Source: Erwinia typographi (GTDB lineage: Bacteria; Pseudomonadota; Gammaproteobacteria; Enterobacterales; Enterobacteriaceae). Taken from it: a stretch of 46,916 bases of DNA. The stretch spans positions 1 to 46,916 of the forward strand of contig NZ_JRUQ01000079.1 in NCBI RefSeq assembly GCF_000773975.1, written 5' to 3'. This document shows, piece by piece, positions 1-9,598 of the stretch. Every line of letters begins with the position of its first letter. Positions within the stretch are counted from its first letter, which is position 1. The notes under the pieces were generated by a model that saw only the letters and a list, made by a program, of their open reading frames with translations, made no database searches and was not told the origin of the DNA. The position numbers were made by a program, and so were the translations under genes.

Positions 1-15
1 GAATCGTGTACAGGG

Positions 16-1449
16 TCAGTTGGTGCCAACGCCTGGTTCAAACTGGTTGGCACTTTTGCTCCACTGCTTACAGTAACCACTGTTCGGGAAAGGCAAACAT
101 TCGTAAACCGTCCAGTTACGCGGGTGCATGACGCGGGTACCAGCTTTGTAGCTTGACATATTTGCCGGAAAAACACTCAGATCGTCAACCACTACAGGAG
201 TTGTATTCTCTGCCGTATCTTGTTCAAGCTTAAAGTTAATGCTGTCTGGTTGTAGAATATCGCCATTGGCATTCGTAGCAATAACCTTGAGGATATAATC
301 ACCTGGATCAATGCCCTCAAGCTGGATACTCAGCGCCCTGTTTGTGTTGTTCACCTCAGTTTTGAGATATCCCCTGGCCAGTCCGGACTTATCGTAAACT
401 TTTGCTTCAATATTCAGACGACCAGAGACATCAGCGTTAAATTTCACCTCTGATTTACCAGCCATGATTTTTCCAGCGCTGAAATGGGTTAAGGCAATAC
501 GTTCCTGAATTGCTGGAGTCTGGGATTCTTTGTAAGAGAGGGCGAAATTTTTCAGCGCAGTCAGATCGCTTCGGATAAATAAGTAGTTATGTCCGAACAC
601 CGGTTCAACTGTTTTCGTTGTGCTGTTCATCACGCCAGCCTGGAACAGACCTTGAGATTGCTGGTTGATAACTTCCGCCAGGGCTTTTGACCAGCGATTT
701 TTGTCCGTCAGATCTTTATTACTGATGTAAAGCTGATAATTAAGGCCTTTAATTACGCCATTTTTATCGAAGAAGCTAATTGAAACCGTATCACCGACCT
801 TAAGATCTTTACCGTAAATAACGCCATCGACCTGTTTCCATTCATTCTCAACCGGCGCCTGGTTTTGATCGTTATCCTTACCGCCAAAGTCTACGTCAAT
901 AACCTGGTAGAAGCTGTTGGCCGTATCGGCAATACGCCAGACGCCATAAATAACCTGATAGCCAGTACGCTCAGGAACATTACACTCCTGGGTAGTAATA
1001 TGCTCAGGCACTTTATTATTACCCTGCACGGTACAGAAAGGCGTCAGTTCAAAAGCGCCTCTGGTCAGAGGCTTGTTCGCATCCCAGTCCTGCTTAGTAA
1101 TGTAATAGGTCCAGCTGGTCGTTTTATGCGGAGCGGTATGGTTCCAGGTAAATTTCTGCTTACCCGCTTTAATCGGGGTTTTCGCCCAGGCATCCATCGA
1201 CTGGCGATTCAGCTGAGAAAAGGTAGGAATACTTGCGCTGGCCAGTTCACCATCAAGCGGCAGTTTGGTGGAGGGAAAACCGGAACCCTGCTCAACGCTT
1301 TGTGGCTCCCAGGTCACATTGCCACAGTCAAGGTTTTGTCCCAGTTTACATTGATAAGCGCGGCTGGCGGGCTCCTGAATATAACCGTGCGCCCAGGCAC
1401 CGGTAACCGTAAGCGCGGAGACCGCTAATGCCAGAATCTTCAACTTCAT
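16..1449 (-). CDS. gbpA: Secreted chitin-active lytic polysaccharide monooxygenase, GbpA type
   Basis: A 477-residue secreted protein of the GbpA / AA10 LPMO family, which binds GlcNAc polymers and cleaves chitin oxidatively with copper. A Sec signal peptide ends at ...TGAWA, so the mature protein starts with His21 (HGYIQEP). This N-terminal His and a second one near residue 108 (TAPHKTTSW) form the expected copper histidine brace. The AA10 domain covers about residues 21-200, GbpA middle domains follow, and a short chitin-binding module with clustered Cys and Trp (YECLPFPNSGYCKQW) ends the protein. Length is close to Vibrio GbpA (about 485). The ATG follows AAGGGA at a suitable distance. It lies downstream of phoU on the same strand, separated by 235 bp with a stem-loop, so it is probably its own transcription unit. 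Family assignment is firm. The role, chitin use or adhesion to insect or fungal surfaces, is inferred. Confidence 0.9.
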   Translation of the reverse strand: MKLKILALAVSALTVTGAWAHGYIQEPASRAYQCKLGQNLDCGNVTWEPQSVEQGSGFPSTKLPLDGELASASIPTFSQLNRQSMDAWAKTPIKAGKQKFTWNHTAPHKTTSWTYYITKQDWDANKPLTRGAFELTPFCTVQGNNKVPEHITTQECNVPERTGYQVIYGVWRIADTANSFYQVIDVDFGGKDNDQNQAPVENEWKQVDGVIYGKDLKVGDTVSISFFDKNGVIKGLNYQLYISNKDLTDKNRWSKALAEVINQQSQGLFQAGVMNSTTKTVEPVFGHNYLFIRSDLTALKNFALSYKESQTPAIQERIALTHFSAGKIMAGKSEVKFNADVSGRLNIEAKVYDKSGLARGYLKTEVNNTNRALSIQLEGIDPGDYILKVIATNANGDILQPDSINFKLEQDTAENTTPVVVDDLSVFPANMSSYKAGTRVMHPRNWTVYECLPFPNSGYCKQWSKSANQFEPGVGTN

Positions 1450-1645
1450 AATTTACATTCCCTTTAGTATGAAAAACATCAAACCGGATACGTTCCGGAA
1501 AACAGAATGCTCGACGATTTCATCAGGGGATTTCAAATAATACCCTCTTAAGTGCAAAAAAAAGAGGTTTACCTAAGGGAGAGGGATTTACTGGTGAGAG
1601 ACTTGCTGGAAATCTTTAATTTTACTTGCTTAATTGAGCAATGAA

Positions 1646-1678
1646 TGACGGCAAAGCGGGGTAATTGCTTCGCCGTCA
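1646..1678 (-). terminator. Stem-loop downstream of phoU, probable pst operon terminator
   Basis: Arms TGACGGCGAAGC and GCTTTGCCGTCA (one G-T pair) enclose a 9-nt loop, starting 7 bp after the phoU stop. The following T-tract is weak, so termination may be partial and could allow read-through into gbpA. Confidence 0.5.
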
Positions 1679-1684
1679 CGGCGG

Positions 1685-2419
1685 TCAGGTCGGATTATTA
1701 CTGTTATCATCACCTGTTAACAATTTATCGAGTTCGTCACCGCCAACGTGACGGAAATCCTGCCCCTTCACGAAGTAGAAGATAATTTCACAAATATTCT
1801 GGCAGCGGTCACCGATACGTTCGATAGCGCGGGCGCAGAACAGTGCGGTTAACACGCTTGGAATAGTGCGTGGATCTTCCATCATATAAGTCATCAGCTG
1901 ACGCACGATGCCTTCGTATTCCTGGTCGACTTTTTTATCTTCCCGGTAGATTTCAATCGCCGCCGACAGATCCATTCGCGCAAAAGCATCCAGCACGTCG
2001 TGCAGCATCTGGATGGTATGGTGTCCCAAAGACTCCAGGCTTACCAGCAGCGGCTGATGGCTCTGACCAAATTTTTCCAGCGCCGTGCGGCTGATTTTTT
2101 CGGCCACGTCGCCAATGCGTTCCAGTTCTGAGATGGTTTTGATGATCGCCATCACCAGACGCAGATCGCTGGCGGTGGGCTGACGTTTGGCGATGATGCG
2201 CACGCAGGCTTCATCAATCGACACTTCCATCATGTTGACCTTCTGGTCACCGTCGATCACCTGCTTCGCCAGCTCGCCGTCCTGGTTGTGCATCGCGGTG
2301 ATGGCATCCATCAACTGCTGCTCAACCAGCCCGCCCATAGTCATGACCTGGGTACGGATATGCTCCAGCTCGGCGTTAAACTGCCCGGAGATATGTTTAT
2401 TCAGATTCAGGTTATCCAT
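1685..2419 (-). CDS. phoU: Phosphate signalling protein PhoU
   Basis: A 244-residue all-helical cytoplasmic protein with two PhoU repeats. Each carries the E-x-x-R-x-x-D metal-binding pattern ([12 protein letters not shown] near residue 95; [12 protein letters not shown] near residue 200). PhoU links the PstSCAB transporter to the PhoR sensor kinase and is needed to shut off the Pho regulon when phosphate is plentiful. It is the last gene of the pst operon, 17 bp after pstB. Length matches E. coli PhoU (241). Nothing unusual was seen. Confidence 0.98.
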   Translation of the reverse strand: MDNLNLNKHISGQFNAELEHIRTQVMTMGGLVEQQLMDAITAMHNQDGELAKQVIDGDQKVNMMEVSIDEACVRIIAKRQPTASDLRLVMAIIKTISELERIGDVAEKISRTALEKFGQSHQPLLVSLESLGHHTIQMLHDVLDAFARMDLSAAIEIYREDKKVDQEYEGIVRQLMTYMMEDPRTIPSVLTALFCARAIERIGDRCQNICEIIFYFVKGQDFRHVGGDELDKLLTGDDNSNNPT

Positions 2420-2436
2420 CGTATTCTCCAGTCAAC

Positions 2437-3210
<774 letters not shown>

Positions 3211-3249
3211 TTATCTCGCTAATTGCGCCGCCGCAGCCGCGCTTATCAA

Positions 3250-4137
3250 TTAATGTTTGCTTCTGGCGAAAACTACGCGCGCCAGAATATTCAGCAATAG
3301 CACGCAGACAGTAATCAGCAGCACGCCCGCCCAGGCCAGACTCTGCCATTCGGAGAACGGACTCATGGCGAATTTAAAGATGGTCACCGGCAGGTTAGCC
3401 AACGGCTGCATCATGTCGGTGCTCCAGAACTGGTTGGAGAGCGACGTGAACAGCAGCGGGGCCGTTTCTCCGGCGATGCGGGCAATCGCCAGCAGTACGC
3501 CGGTCAGAATCCCCGACACGGAAGCTTTCAGCGTGATAGCAGAGATCATCTTCCACTTCGGCGTACCCAGCGCATAGGCCGCCTCACGCAGGCTGTCCGG
3601 CACCAGTTTCAGCATGTTTTCCGTGGTGCGGATAACAATTGGAATTTGCAGCAGCGCCAGCGCAATCACGCCGGCCCAGCCAGAGAAGTGCTGCATCTGA
3701 GCCACCACGAGAGTGTAAACAAACAGCCCAACCACAATCGACGGCGCGGACAGCAGGATATCGTTAATAAAGCGAATCACCTCGGCCAGCCAGGATTTGC
3801 GGCCATACTCCGCCAGATAAATCCCCGCCATAATCCCCAGCGGTGTACCGAACACGGTCGCCCAGAGGATCAGCAGGCCGCTGCCCGCAATGGCGTTCGC
3901 CAGACCGCCACCAGCCGTATTGGGCGGCGGCGTATTCTCGGTGAACAGCGACAGCGTCATGCCGTCCAGACCGCGCGTGACGGTAGCAAAGAGGATCCAC
4001 ACCAGCCAGAACAGGCCAAAGGCCATCGTCATCAGCGACAGAGCCAGCGCAATGCGGTTTTTCATCCGACGCCACGCCTGCATTTTGCGGCGCGACGCTT
4101 CCAGTTCAGCGCGAGCCTGCATTTCCATGGTGGTCAT
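3250..4137 (-). CDS. pstA: Phosphate ABC transporter permease PstA
   Basis: A 295-residue inner-membrane permease with six predicted membrane segments and the BPD-transport EAA loop ([14 protein letters not shown] near residue 185) that contacts PstB. It forms the phosphate channel with PstC. Its start overlaps the pstC stop by 4 bp, indicating translational coupling. The N-terminus is cytoplasmic and rich in basic residues ([19 protein letters not shown]). Length equals the E. coli protein (296) within one residue. Confidence 0.97.
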   Translation of the reverse strand: MTTMEMQARAELEASRRKMQAWRRMKNRIALALSLMTMAFGLFWLVWILFATVTRGLDGMTLSLFTENTPPPNTAGGGLANAIAGSGLLILWATVFGTPLGIMAGIYLAEYGRKSWLAEVIRFINDILLSAPSIVVGLFVYTLVVAQMQHFSGWAGVIALALLQIPIVIRTTENMLKLVPDSLREAAYALGTPKWKMISAITLKASVSGILTGVLLAIARIAGETAPLLFTSLSNQFWSTDMMQPLANLPVTIFKFAMSPFSEWQSLAWAGVLLITVCVLLLNILARVVFARSKH

Positions 4138-5096
4138 GAGCGCGCTCCTTCACTTTTCGCCAGGCGTAATATCATCAGTTTTGAGCAGGCCAGGACAATA
4201 AAGGTAATCACAAACAGGATCAGCCCCAGCTCCATCAGGGCGGCGGTATGCACACCTGATTCCGCTTCAGCAAATTCGTTGGCCAGCGCCGAGGTGATAC
4301 TGTTGCCCGGCATAAACAGAGAGGCGCTGTCGAGCTGGTAGGTGTTACCGATGATAAAGGTCACCGCCATGGTTTCACCAAGCGCACGGCCGAGTCCCAG
4401 CATGACGCCGCCAATCACGCCGTTTTTGGTGAACGGCAGTACAACCCGCCAGATCACTTCCCACGTAGTGCAGCCAATGCCGTAAGCCGATTCTTTCATC
4501 ATTACCGGCGTTTGTTCGAACACATCGCGCATCACCGAGGCGATGTAAGGGATAATCATGATGGCAAGGATAATACCGGCGGCCAGAATACCAATACCAA
4601 ATGCCGGACCGGAGAACAGCGCGCCGACAATGGGAACATTCGCCATCAGGTCGCCCAGCGGGGTCTGGAACCAGGTTGCAAACAGCGGGGCAAAGATAAA
4701 CAGGCCCCACATGCCGTAGACAATGCTGGGGATCGCCGCCAGCAGCTCAATCGCCGTACCCAGCGGGCGGCGCAGCCAGCCAGGCGCCAGTTCAGTCAGG
4801 AACAGGGCAATGCCGAAGCTAACGGGCACGGCAATGATCAGGGCAATAACAGAGGTCACGATAGTCCCATAAATCGGAACCAGCGCACCAAATTGTTCGT
4901 TGGGGGCATCCCAGGTTTTGGTCCACAGGAACGAGAAACCAAACTTCTGCATGCTGGGCCAGGATGAAAAAATCAGCGAAACAATAATGCCGCCGAGCAG
5001 AAATAGCACAATCAGCGCGGCCAGTTTTACCAGCGCACTGAAGATGATGTCACCCTGCTTACCGGGAGCTTTGAATGTAGGCTTGCTTGCAGCCAT
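4134..5096 (-). CDS. pstC: Phosphate ABC transporter permease PstC
   Basis: The 320-residue membrane partner of PstA, with six hydrophobic segments and the EAA-type loop ([18 protein letters not shown] near residue 203). Together the two permeases move phosphate delivered by PstS. It is separated from pstS by 85 bp carrying paired hairpins, which probably limit transcription or protect the pstS message, so that the binding protein is made in excess over the membrane parts. It overlaps pstA by 4 bp. Length fits E. coli PstC (319). Confidence 0.97.
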   Translation of the reverse strand: MAASKPTFKAPGKQGDIIFSALVKLAALIVLFLLGGIIVSLIFSSWPSMQKFGFSFLWTKTWDAPNEQFGALVPIYGTIVTSVIALIIAVPVSFGIALFLTELAPGWLRRPLGTAIELLAAIPSIVYGMWGLFIFAPLFATWFQTPLGDLMANVPIVGALFSGPAFGIGILAAGIILAIMIIPYIASVMRDVFEQTPVMMKESAYGIGCTTWEVIWRVVLPFTKNGVIGGVMLGLGRALGETMAVTFIIGNTYQLDSASLFMPGNSITSALANEFAEAESGVHTAALMELGLILFVITFIVLACSKLMILRLAKSEGARS

Positions 5097-5116
5097 AGCG
5101 TTCTCGATGTTGAAAG

Positions 5117-5176
5117 TGTAGGGACGGCACTGAAGTGCCGCCCGATGGCACGGGCCGGAACGAACCGGCCCCTACA
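5117..5176. repeat. Paired-palindrome element with TGTAGGG ends between pstS and pstC
   Basis: A 60-bp element bounded by TGTAGGG (5117-5123) and its reverse complement CCCTACA (5170-5176). It encloses two hairpins: CGGCACT-GA-AGTGCCG (5125-5140) and GGGCCGG-AACGAA-CCGGCCC (5152-5171). The whole can fold as a cloverleaf. Its shape resembles dispersed intergenic palindromic repeats (REP/BIME-like) of enterobacteria. No second copy was noticed in this window, so repeat status is inferred from shape. Its position suggests an mRNA-processing or attenuating role. Confidence 0.6.
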
Positions 5177-5181
5177 ACAGC

Positions 5182-6222
5182 TTAGTACAGGGCTTTACCT
5201 GAGCTGTCTTTCACGTTGGTTTTCCAGGCGGCGCGAATCTGTTCAACTACAGAGTCTGGCAGTGAGGCGTAGTCCAGGCTGTTAGTGGTTTTGCCACCGT
5301 TTTTGTAAGCCCAGTCAAAGAACTTCAGCACAGCAGCGCCTTTCTCAGCGTTAGCCTGCTCTTTCTGCACCAGGATGAAGGTGGTAGAACTGATTGGCCA
5401 GGCGTTGTCGCCTTTCTGATAAGTCAGGTCCTGGGCGAAAGATTCGCTCCAGTTTGCGCCTTTCGCGGCATAGCTGAAGCTTTGTTCGCTTGGAGAAACG
5501 GCTTTACCATCCGCATCCAGCAGTTTGGTGTACGCCAGGCCATTCTGCTTGGCATAAGCGTATTCTACATAGCCGATTGAGCCAGGCAGACGCTGAACGA
5601 AGGCTGCCACGCCGTCGTTACCTTTACCGCCCAGACCGACAGGCCAGTTAACGGTGTTGCCTTTACCAATTTTGCTGTTCCAGTCGCTGTTTACCTTCGC
5701 CAGGTAGCTGGTGAAGACGAAAGAGGTGCCTGAACCGTCAGCGCGGCGAACCACGTTGATGTTGGAGTCCGGCAGCTTAACGCCGGGGTTCAGTTTGGTG
5801 ATGGCTGGGTCATTCCATTTTTTGACATTGCCGAGGTAGATATCCCCCACCGTTTTACCGTCCAGCGTCAGTTCACCAGATTTGATGCCGGGGATATTAA
5901 CCGCCAGCACTACGCCACCGATCACGGTAGGGAACTGGAACAGACCATTTTTTTGCAGATCTTCATCTTTCATCGGCGCATCGGAAGCCCCGAAATCAAC
6001 AGTTTTAGCGATGATTTGCTTCACGCCGCCGGAGGAACCAATGCCCTGATAGTTAATTTGCGCGCCGGTAGCAGTGTTGTAGTCAGCAGCCCATTTGTTA
6101 TAAACAGGTGCCGGGAAGGTTCCACCAGCGCCAGTCAGGTTAGTGGCTGCGAAAGCAGAAACCGCGCTCAATGACAGAGCAACCGCTACACATTGAGCCA
6201 GAGATTTTTGCATCAGTGTCAT
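5182..6222 (-). CDS. pstS: Periplasmic phosphate-binding protein PstS
   Basis: The periplasmic receptor of the high-affinity phosphate importer. The signal peptide [20 protein letters not shown] ends before [13 protein letters not shown]. The phosphate-binding loops are visible ([43 protein letters not shown]). The start at 6222 was chosen over an upstream in-frame Met at 6243. GGAGG lies 4 bases before this ATG, and the resulting 346 residues equal the E. coli length. It is the first gene of the pst operon, under the Pho boxes at 6298-6347, and is expected to be strongly induced by PhoB at low phosphate. Confidence 0.97.
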   Translation of the reverse strand: MTLMQKSLAQCVAVALSLSAVSAFAATNLTGAGGTFPAPVYNKWAADYNTATGAQINYQGIGSSGGVKQIIAKTVDFGASDAPMKDEDLQKNGLFQFPTVIGGVVLAVNIPGIKSGELTLDGKTVGDIYLGNVKKWNDPAITKLNPGVKLPDSNINVVRRADGSGTSFVFTSYLAKVNSDWNSKIGKGNTVNWPVGLGGKGNDGVAAFVQRLPGSIGYVEYAYAKQNGLAYTKLLDADGKAVSPSEQSFSYAAKGANWSESFAQDLTYQKGDNAWPISSTTFILVQKEQANAEKGAAVLKFFDWAYKNGGKTTNSLDYASLPDSVVEQIRAAWKTNVKDSSGKALY

Positions 6223-6291
6223 GTTCCCTCCAGGGGATTTCAAGTCAGGCTTTATGCCGTTTTAACAGGAATACTCATTGCTGCTGGAGGC

Positions 6292-6347
6292 AAAATAGGA
6301 CAGTTTGATGACAGTAAAATGTACGCTATGTGACAGTTTTATGACGG
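6292..6347 (-). promoter_or_regulatory. pstS promoter with two PhoB boxes
   Basis: On the minus strand the distal Pho box is CCGTCATAAAACTGTCAC (6330-6347) and the proximal one is ACTGTCATCAAACTGTCC (6298-6315). Both show the CTGTCA direct repeat. The -10 hexamer TATTTT (6292-6297) follows directly, so the proximal box replaces a -35, as in E. coli pstS. Spacing and sequence closely match the E. coli promoter as I recall it. Confidence 0.9.
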
Positions 6348-6361
6348 CGGACGTATTTCAC

Positions 6362-7105
6362 TCAGGGGGTAACGCGGATAGGCCAGGAGCCGAAAAGATA
6401 GCCATCAAATTCAGGGGCATCAACATCAGACAAAGCCATCAGGCGCTGCTTTACGTTTTCCAGATGCGTCCACATCGCCAGCTTGGCGGCGGCGGCATCT
6501 TTCTTTTGTAGTGCGGCCAGGATGAGCTGATGATCCTTAAGCCACTCACGGCGATACTCTTTACTGGAAATCCGTTCATGCAGCTGTTGCCACATCGGAT
6601 TGTTTTCCCGGTTGGCCCAGCACTGCTTCCACATTTCCGTCAGCATATTATTGTGCGTGGCTTCGACAATGGCGAGATGAAAAAGCTTGTCGCCATCCTC
6701 ACCACCGCCAAATTCAATGTCGTTGATTTCGGCCTCAAGCGCAGCACGCATCTTCTTTATGTCGACGGGCGTGACCTGAAGCGCGGCAAATTCGGCAATA
6801 TTGCTCTCTAAAAGTTGTCGGGCCTGCAACAGTTCGAACGGACCAATCAGAGAAGCCCGACCGTCAGGTTGCCGTTCGTCAGGCACGGCGATCACATAGA
6901 TCCCCGACCCTTTGCGCACCTCAACGAAGCCTTCAATTTCCAGCATGATCAGCGCTTCACGAACCACCGAGCGCCCCACGCCCACCAGTTCGGCAATATC
7001 GCGCTCGGGCGGCAGGCGGGTGCCAATGGCATATTTTCCTGAATGAAGCTCTTCCTTAAGGTATTCACCCACTTCCCTGTATTGACGCTTAACCTCAACG
7101 CTCAT
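6362..7105 (-). CDS. GntR/FadR-family regulator, UxuR/ExuR-like
   Basis: A 247-residue transcription factor with an N-terminal winged helix (RLPPERDIAELVGVGRSVVR, about residues 30-50) and a C-terminal FadR-type ligand domain (FCD; GPFELLQARQLLESNIAEFA near residue 90, then HLENVKQRL). The body and the ending FDGYLFGSWP resemble E. coli UxuR more than ExuR. UxuR represses hexuronate genes and is released by fructuronate. ATG 7105 was preferred to GTG 7111 because GGGG lies 8 bases upstream of the ATG and only 2 before the GTG. It ends just short of the pstS Pho boxes. GGT-NN-ACC motifs lie upstream at 7160-7189, suggesting autoregulation. It is probably the local regulator of the GH31, MFS and uxaC genes. 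Confidence 0.88.
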   Translation of the reverse strand: MSVEVKRQYREVGEYLKEELHSGKYAIGTRLPPERDIAELVGVGRSVVREALIMLEIEGFVEVRKGSGIYVIAVPDERQPDGRASLIGPFELLQARQLLESNIAEFAALQVTPVDIKKMRAALEAEINDIEFGGGEDGDKLFHLAIVEATHNNMLTEMWKQCWANRENNPMWQQLHERISSKEYRREWLKDHQLILAALQKKDAAAAKLAMWTHLENVKQRLMALSDVDAPEFDGYLFGSWPIRVTP

Positions 7106-7159
7106 AGCCACTGCCCCAGTATGGAAATACTGCCTGTGATAGTAGGAAAATGCTGAAGA

Positions 7160-7189
7160 TCGGTCAACCAGTACGCCACGCTGGTTGAC
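7160..7189. promoter_or_regulatory. Candidate operators upstream of the UxuR-like gene
   Basis: An inverted repeat GTCAACCAG (7163-7171) / CTGGTTGAC (7181-7189) lies in the 96-bp gap between the GH31 and regulator genes. Each arm carries a GGT-NN-AC(C) core like the sites before uxaC. UxuR/ExuR sites in E. coli have the core TTGGT-AT-ACCAA. Assignment to this regulator is inference. Confidence 0.5.
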
Positions 7190-7201
7190 AGGTCTGATGG
7201 C

Positions 7202-9568
7202 TCAGGGCAGCGTCCAGCGTTGCTGACGCTCTCCATTGATGGTCAGCGCGCGAGTTTCGCCAGCGGGGAGCTGAATCTCCAGCGTTTGCCACGCAGGACG
7301 ATAGTTACCGCGAACGCTGAACGCAATGTTGATGCACTGCGCATCGCTGCTCACCGTCCAGCTTAGCCATAGCGCCTCTTCACGCTGCCAGCCCCAGCTT
7401 TCTCCATCATCTTCAAACAGCATCCCCGACTCTTTCGCTATGCCCGGCGCAGGGAACAGCAGCAGCGTACGCTGGTCGTCAGTCGCGTTATCAATGTGCC
7501 CAACGCGGCTTGCATGAGGCAGCACGGCGCCTCCCCTGACCATCAGCGGTAGCCTTTCCAGCGGAGCCTCTACCACGATGGTCTGGCCGCCTTTGTGCCA
7601 CTTACCGCTGTGGTAGTCATACCATCCTGTAGCGTTCTCCGGTAGGTAGATCGCCCGCTCACGCTGCTCAGGCTCCACCACGCTGGCCACCAGCAGATCG
7701 CGGCCCAGCATAAAATCGTCCGTCTCGGCAAAGGTGCGGGGATCGTGCTCATGGTCGAGGAACGTTGGGCGCAGCATCGGCTCGTCGTCCTGGCTGGCCT
7801 GCCACAACAGCGTGTAAAGATAGGGCATCAGCCGGTAGCGCAGCGCCATCGCTTCCCGGATAGCCGGGGTGAATTCCGGGTACATCCAGGGTTCGTTCAC
7901 CGTGCGATCGTCATTCCATGAGTGGATAGTGAAGCGCGGGTGCATGACGCCATTCTGTACCCAGCGTACAAACAGTTCCGGGTCAGGCTTCAGACCGGAG
8001 AAGCCACCCACGTCATGCCCGACGTTATACAGGCCGGAGAGGCTCATCCCCACGCCCATGCGGGTGTTATAGCGCAGCGTCTGCCAGCTGGTGCGGTTAT
8101 CGCCGCTCCAGGTTTGCACATAGCGCTGCATACCCGCGCAGCCGGAGCGAGAGATCAGGAACGGGCGCTTTTCCGGCGCAAACCGCTGCTGGGCTTCCAT
8201 CGAGGCGCGCATCATCAGTAGCGGCATCACCGGGCGGATCAGTTTGATTGGCAATGGCTGACCGAACCCGTGACAGCGCGCCTCTCCATCCCAGACTTCG
8301 TATTCATTATTGTCGTTCCAGGTGGAATCAATCCCCTTTTCCAGCAGCTGGCTGGTGACGTTTTCCTGCCACCAGGCGACGGCCGCCGGGTTGGTGAAGT
8401 CGAGATGAGAGCCTTCATCATCCCAGAAAACCGAGCGTTCAGGCGCGTCTGACTCGGAATCACGGATAAACAGGCCCTGCTGCGCCACTTCGTTGTAGCG
8501 TGGATGGTCCTGTAGCAGGCAAGGTTTGATATTCGCCGCCAGCTTCATGCCAGCCTGATGAAACGCGCCGCTCATCACGGTCGGCTGCGGCACCTTGTCA
8601 TAGTTCCAGTTAAATACGTAGCGCTTGTCATTAATGGAGGTATAGCCGGACGAGAGCTGGAAGGAGTCACAGGGAATGGCATGTTCCTGGCACAGCGAGA
8701 TAAAGTTCATCAGCTGATTCTGCGCGTCCGGCGCGTCGGTGTAATGCATGGTGGAGCCGCTATAGCCCAGGCTCCATTTCGGGCCAAACAGCATTTTTCC
8801 GGTCAGGCGGACAAAGGCTTTGGTCACATCAAGCACTTTTGGCCCGAGGAACAGGTAATAGTCCAGGTCGCCAGCTTCAGCCTGATAGCGGCGGTAGGGC
8901 AGATGGTAATTGTCCAGCTCATTGCCTAAATCAAGCTGCGTGGTGCTGAGGTTGTCATAAAACAGCCCGAAGCTGACCGGATCGCGGCGCGTCAGGGTAA
9001 ACGGAATATGCTTGTAGAGCGGATCGGTCGAGGCGGCGCTATAGCCCATCGCGTCCAGGTTACGCATTTCAAAACGGCGCCCGGTGCGGTTCAGATCGCC
9101 AGCCTTCTCACCCAGGCCGTAATAGTTGTCCTCACTGTAACGACGCTGGTAGTGCGCCACGCCGTCGCCGTGAGCGTTTAACAGGTAGGCTCCGGTCGGA
9201 CGGTCGGCGCAAAGCGGCTGCCACCCTGCCGTCTCTGAAAGATATTCCCACTCCAGCCACAGCGGCTGATGGAGGGTAACCCGCAGACGTTCGGTGGTGA
9301 CCACCAGCCTGCCGTCCTGCTGCTCACACTGATAGCCCGGCAGGGAGAACCCTTCGCAGCTTTCCCGCAAACGCCCTTGCCACGGGACATCCTGCTCCGG
9401 CGCAATGCTCCAGGTGCGATCCAGCGCCAGCTCTCCCCGCTGCTTAATCAGCACCCTGCACAGGCCCTCTTCCAGCACGAACAGGCGAAACAGGTGTTGG
9501 CCATCAACGCACAGCTCAACAAATTCGGCGGTTTTCTGCTGTAACACCCAGTTCTTCAATGTTTTCAT
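7202..9568 (-). CDS. Glycoside hydrolase family 31 (alpha-glycosidase)
   Basis: A 788-residue GH31 enzyme: an N-terminal beta-sandwich (about 1-240), a (beta/alpha)8 barrel (about 250-600) and C-terminal beta domains. The nucleophile is Asp419 in TWNDNNEYE (the family's W-x-D-M-N-E motif with Asn for Met). The general acid/base is Asp490 in WSGDNRTSW. The retaining mechanism is a family property. There is no signal peptide, so it acts in the cytoplasm on imported glycosides. GH31 covers alpha-glucosidase, alpha-xylosidase, sulfoquinovosidase and other activities, and specificity cannot be read here. Lying between a UxuR-like regulator and an ExuT-like transporter opposite uxaC, it may release a hexuronic acid or hydrolyse a uronate-containing glycoside. 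It lies 30 bp after the MFS gene, so the two are probably co-transcribed. Confidence 0.88.
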   Translation of the reverse strand: MKTLKNWVLQQKTAEFVELCVDGQHLFRLFVLEEGLCRVLIKQRGELALDRTWSIAPEQDVPWQGRLRESCEGFSLPGYQCEQQDGRLVVTTERLRVTLHQPLWLEWEYLSETAGWQPLCADRPTGAYLLNAHGDGVAHYQRRYSEDNYYGLGEKAGDLNRTGRRFEMRNLDAMGYSAASTDPLYKHIPFTLTRRDPVSFGLFYDNLSTTQLDLGNELDNYHLPYRRYQAEAGDLDYYLFLGPKVLDVTKAFVRLTGKMLFGPKWSLGYSGSTMHYTDAPDAQNQLMNFISLCQEHAIPCDSFQLSSGYTSINDKRYVFNWNYDKVPQPTVMSGAFHQAGMKLAANIKPCLLQDHPRYNEVAQQGLFIRDSESDAPERSVFWDDEGSHLDFTNPAAVAWWQENVTSQLLEKGIDSTWNDNNEYEVWDGEARCHGFGQPLPIKLIRPVMPLLMMRASMEAQQRFAPEKRPFLISRSGCAGMQRYVQTWSGDNRTSWQTLRYNTRMGVGMSLSGLYNVGHDVGGFSGLKPDPELFVRWVQNGVMHPRFTIHSWNDDRTVNEPWMYPEFTPAIREAMALRYRLMPYLYTLLWQASQDDEPMLRPTFLDHEHDPRTFAETDDFMLGRDLLVASVVEPEQRERAIYLPENATGWYDYHSGKWHKGGQTIVVEAPLERLPLMVRGGAVLPHASRVGHIDNATDDQRTLLLFPAPGIAKESGMLFEDDGESWGWQREEALWLSWTVSSDAQCINIAFSVRGNYRPAWQTLEIQLPAGETRALTINGERQQRWTLP

Positions 9569-9598
9569 CGTTTACTCTTCACGTTAACTGTCTGAACA

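Noticed and set aside
3646..4341. A 231-codon open frame opposite pstA/pstC
   Set aside because: Low-complexity basic and Gln-rich translation typical of an antisense shadow of membrane-protein genes.
7202..9568. GH31 as the sulfoquinovosidase YihQ
   Set aside because: Family motifs fit GH31 but none of the sulfosugar pathway genes are nearby; the neighbours are uronate genes.
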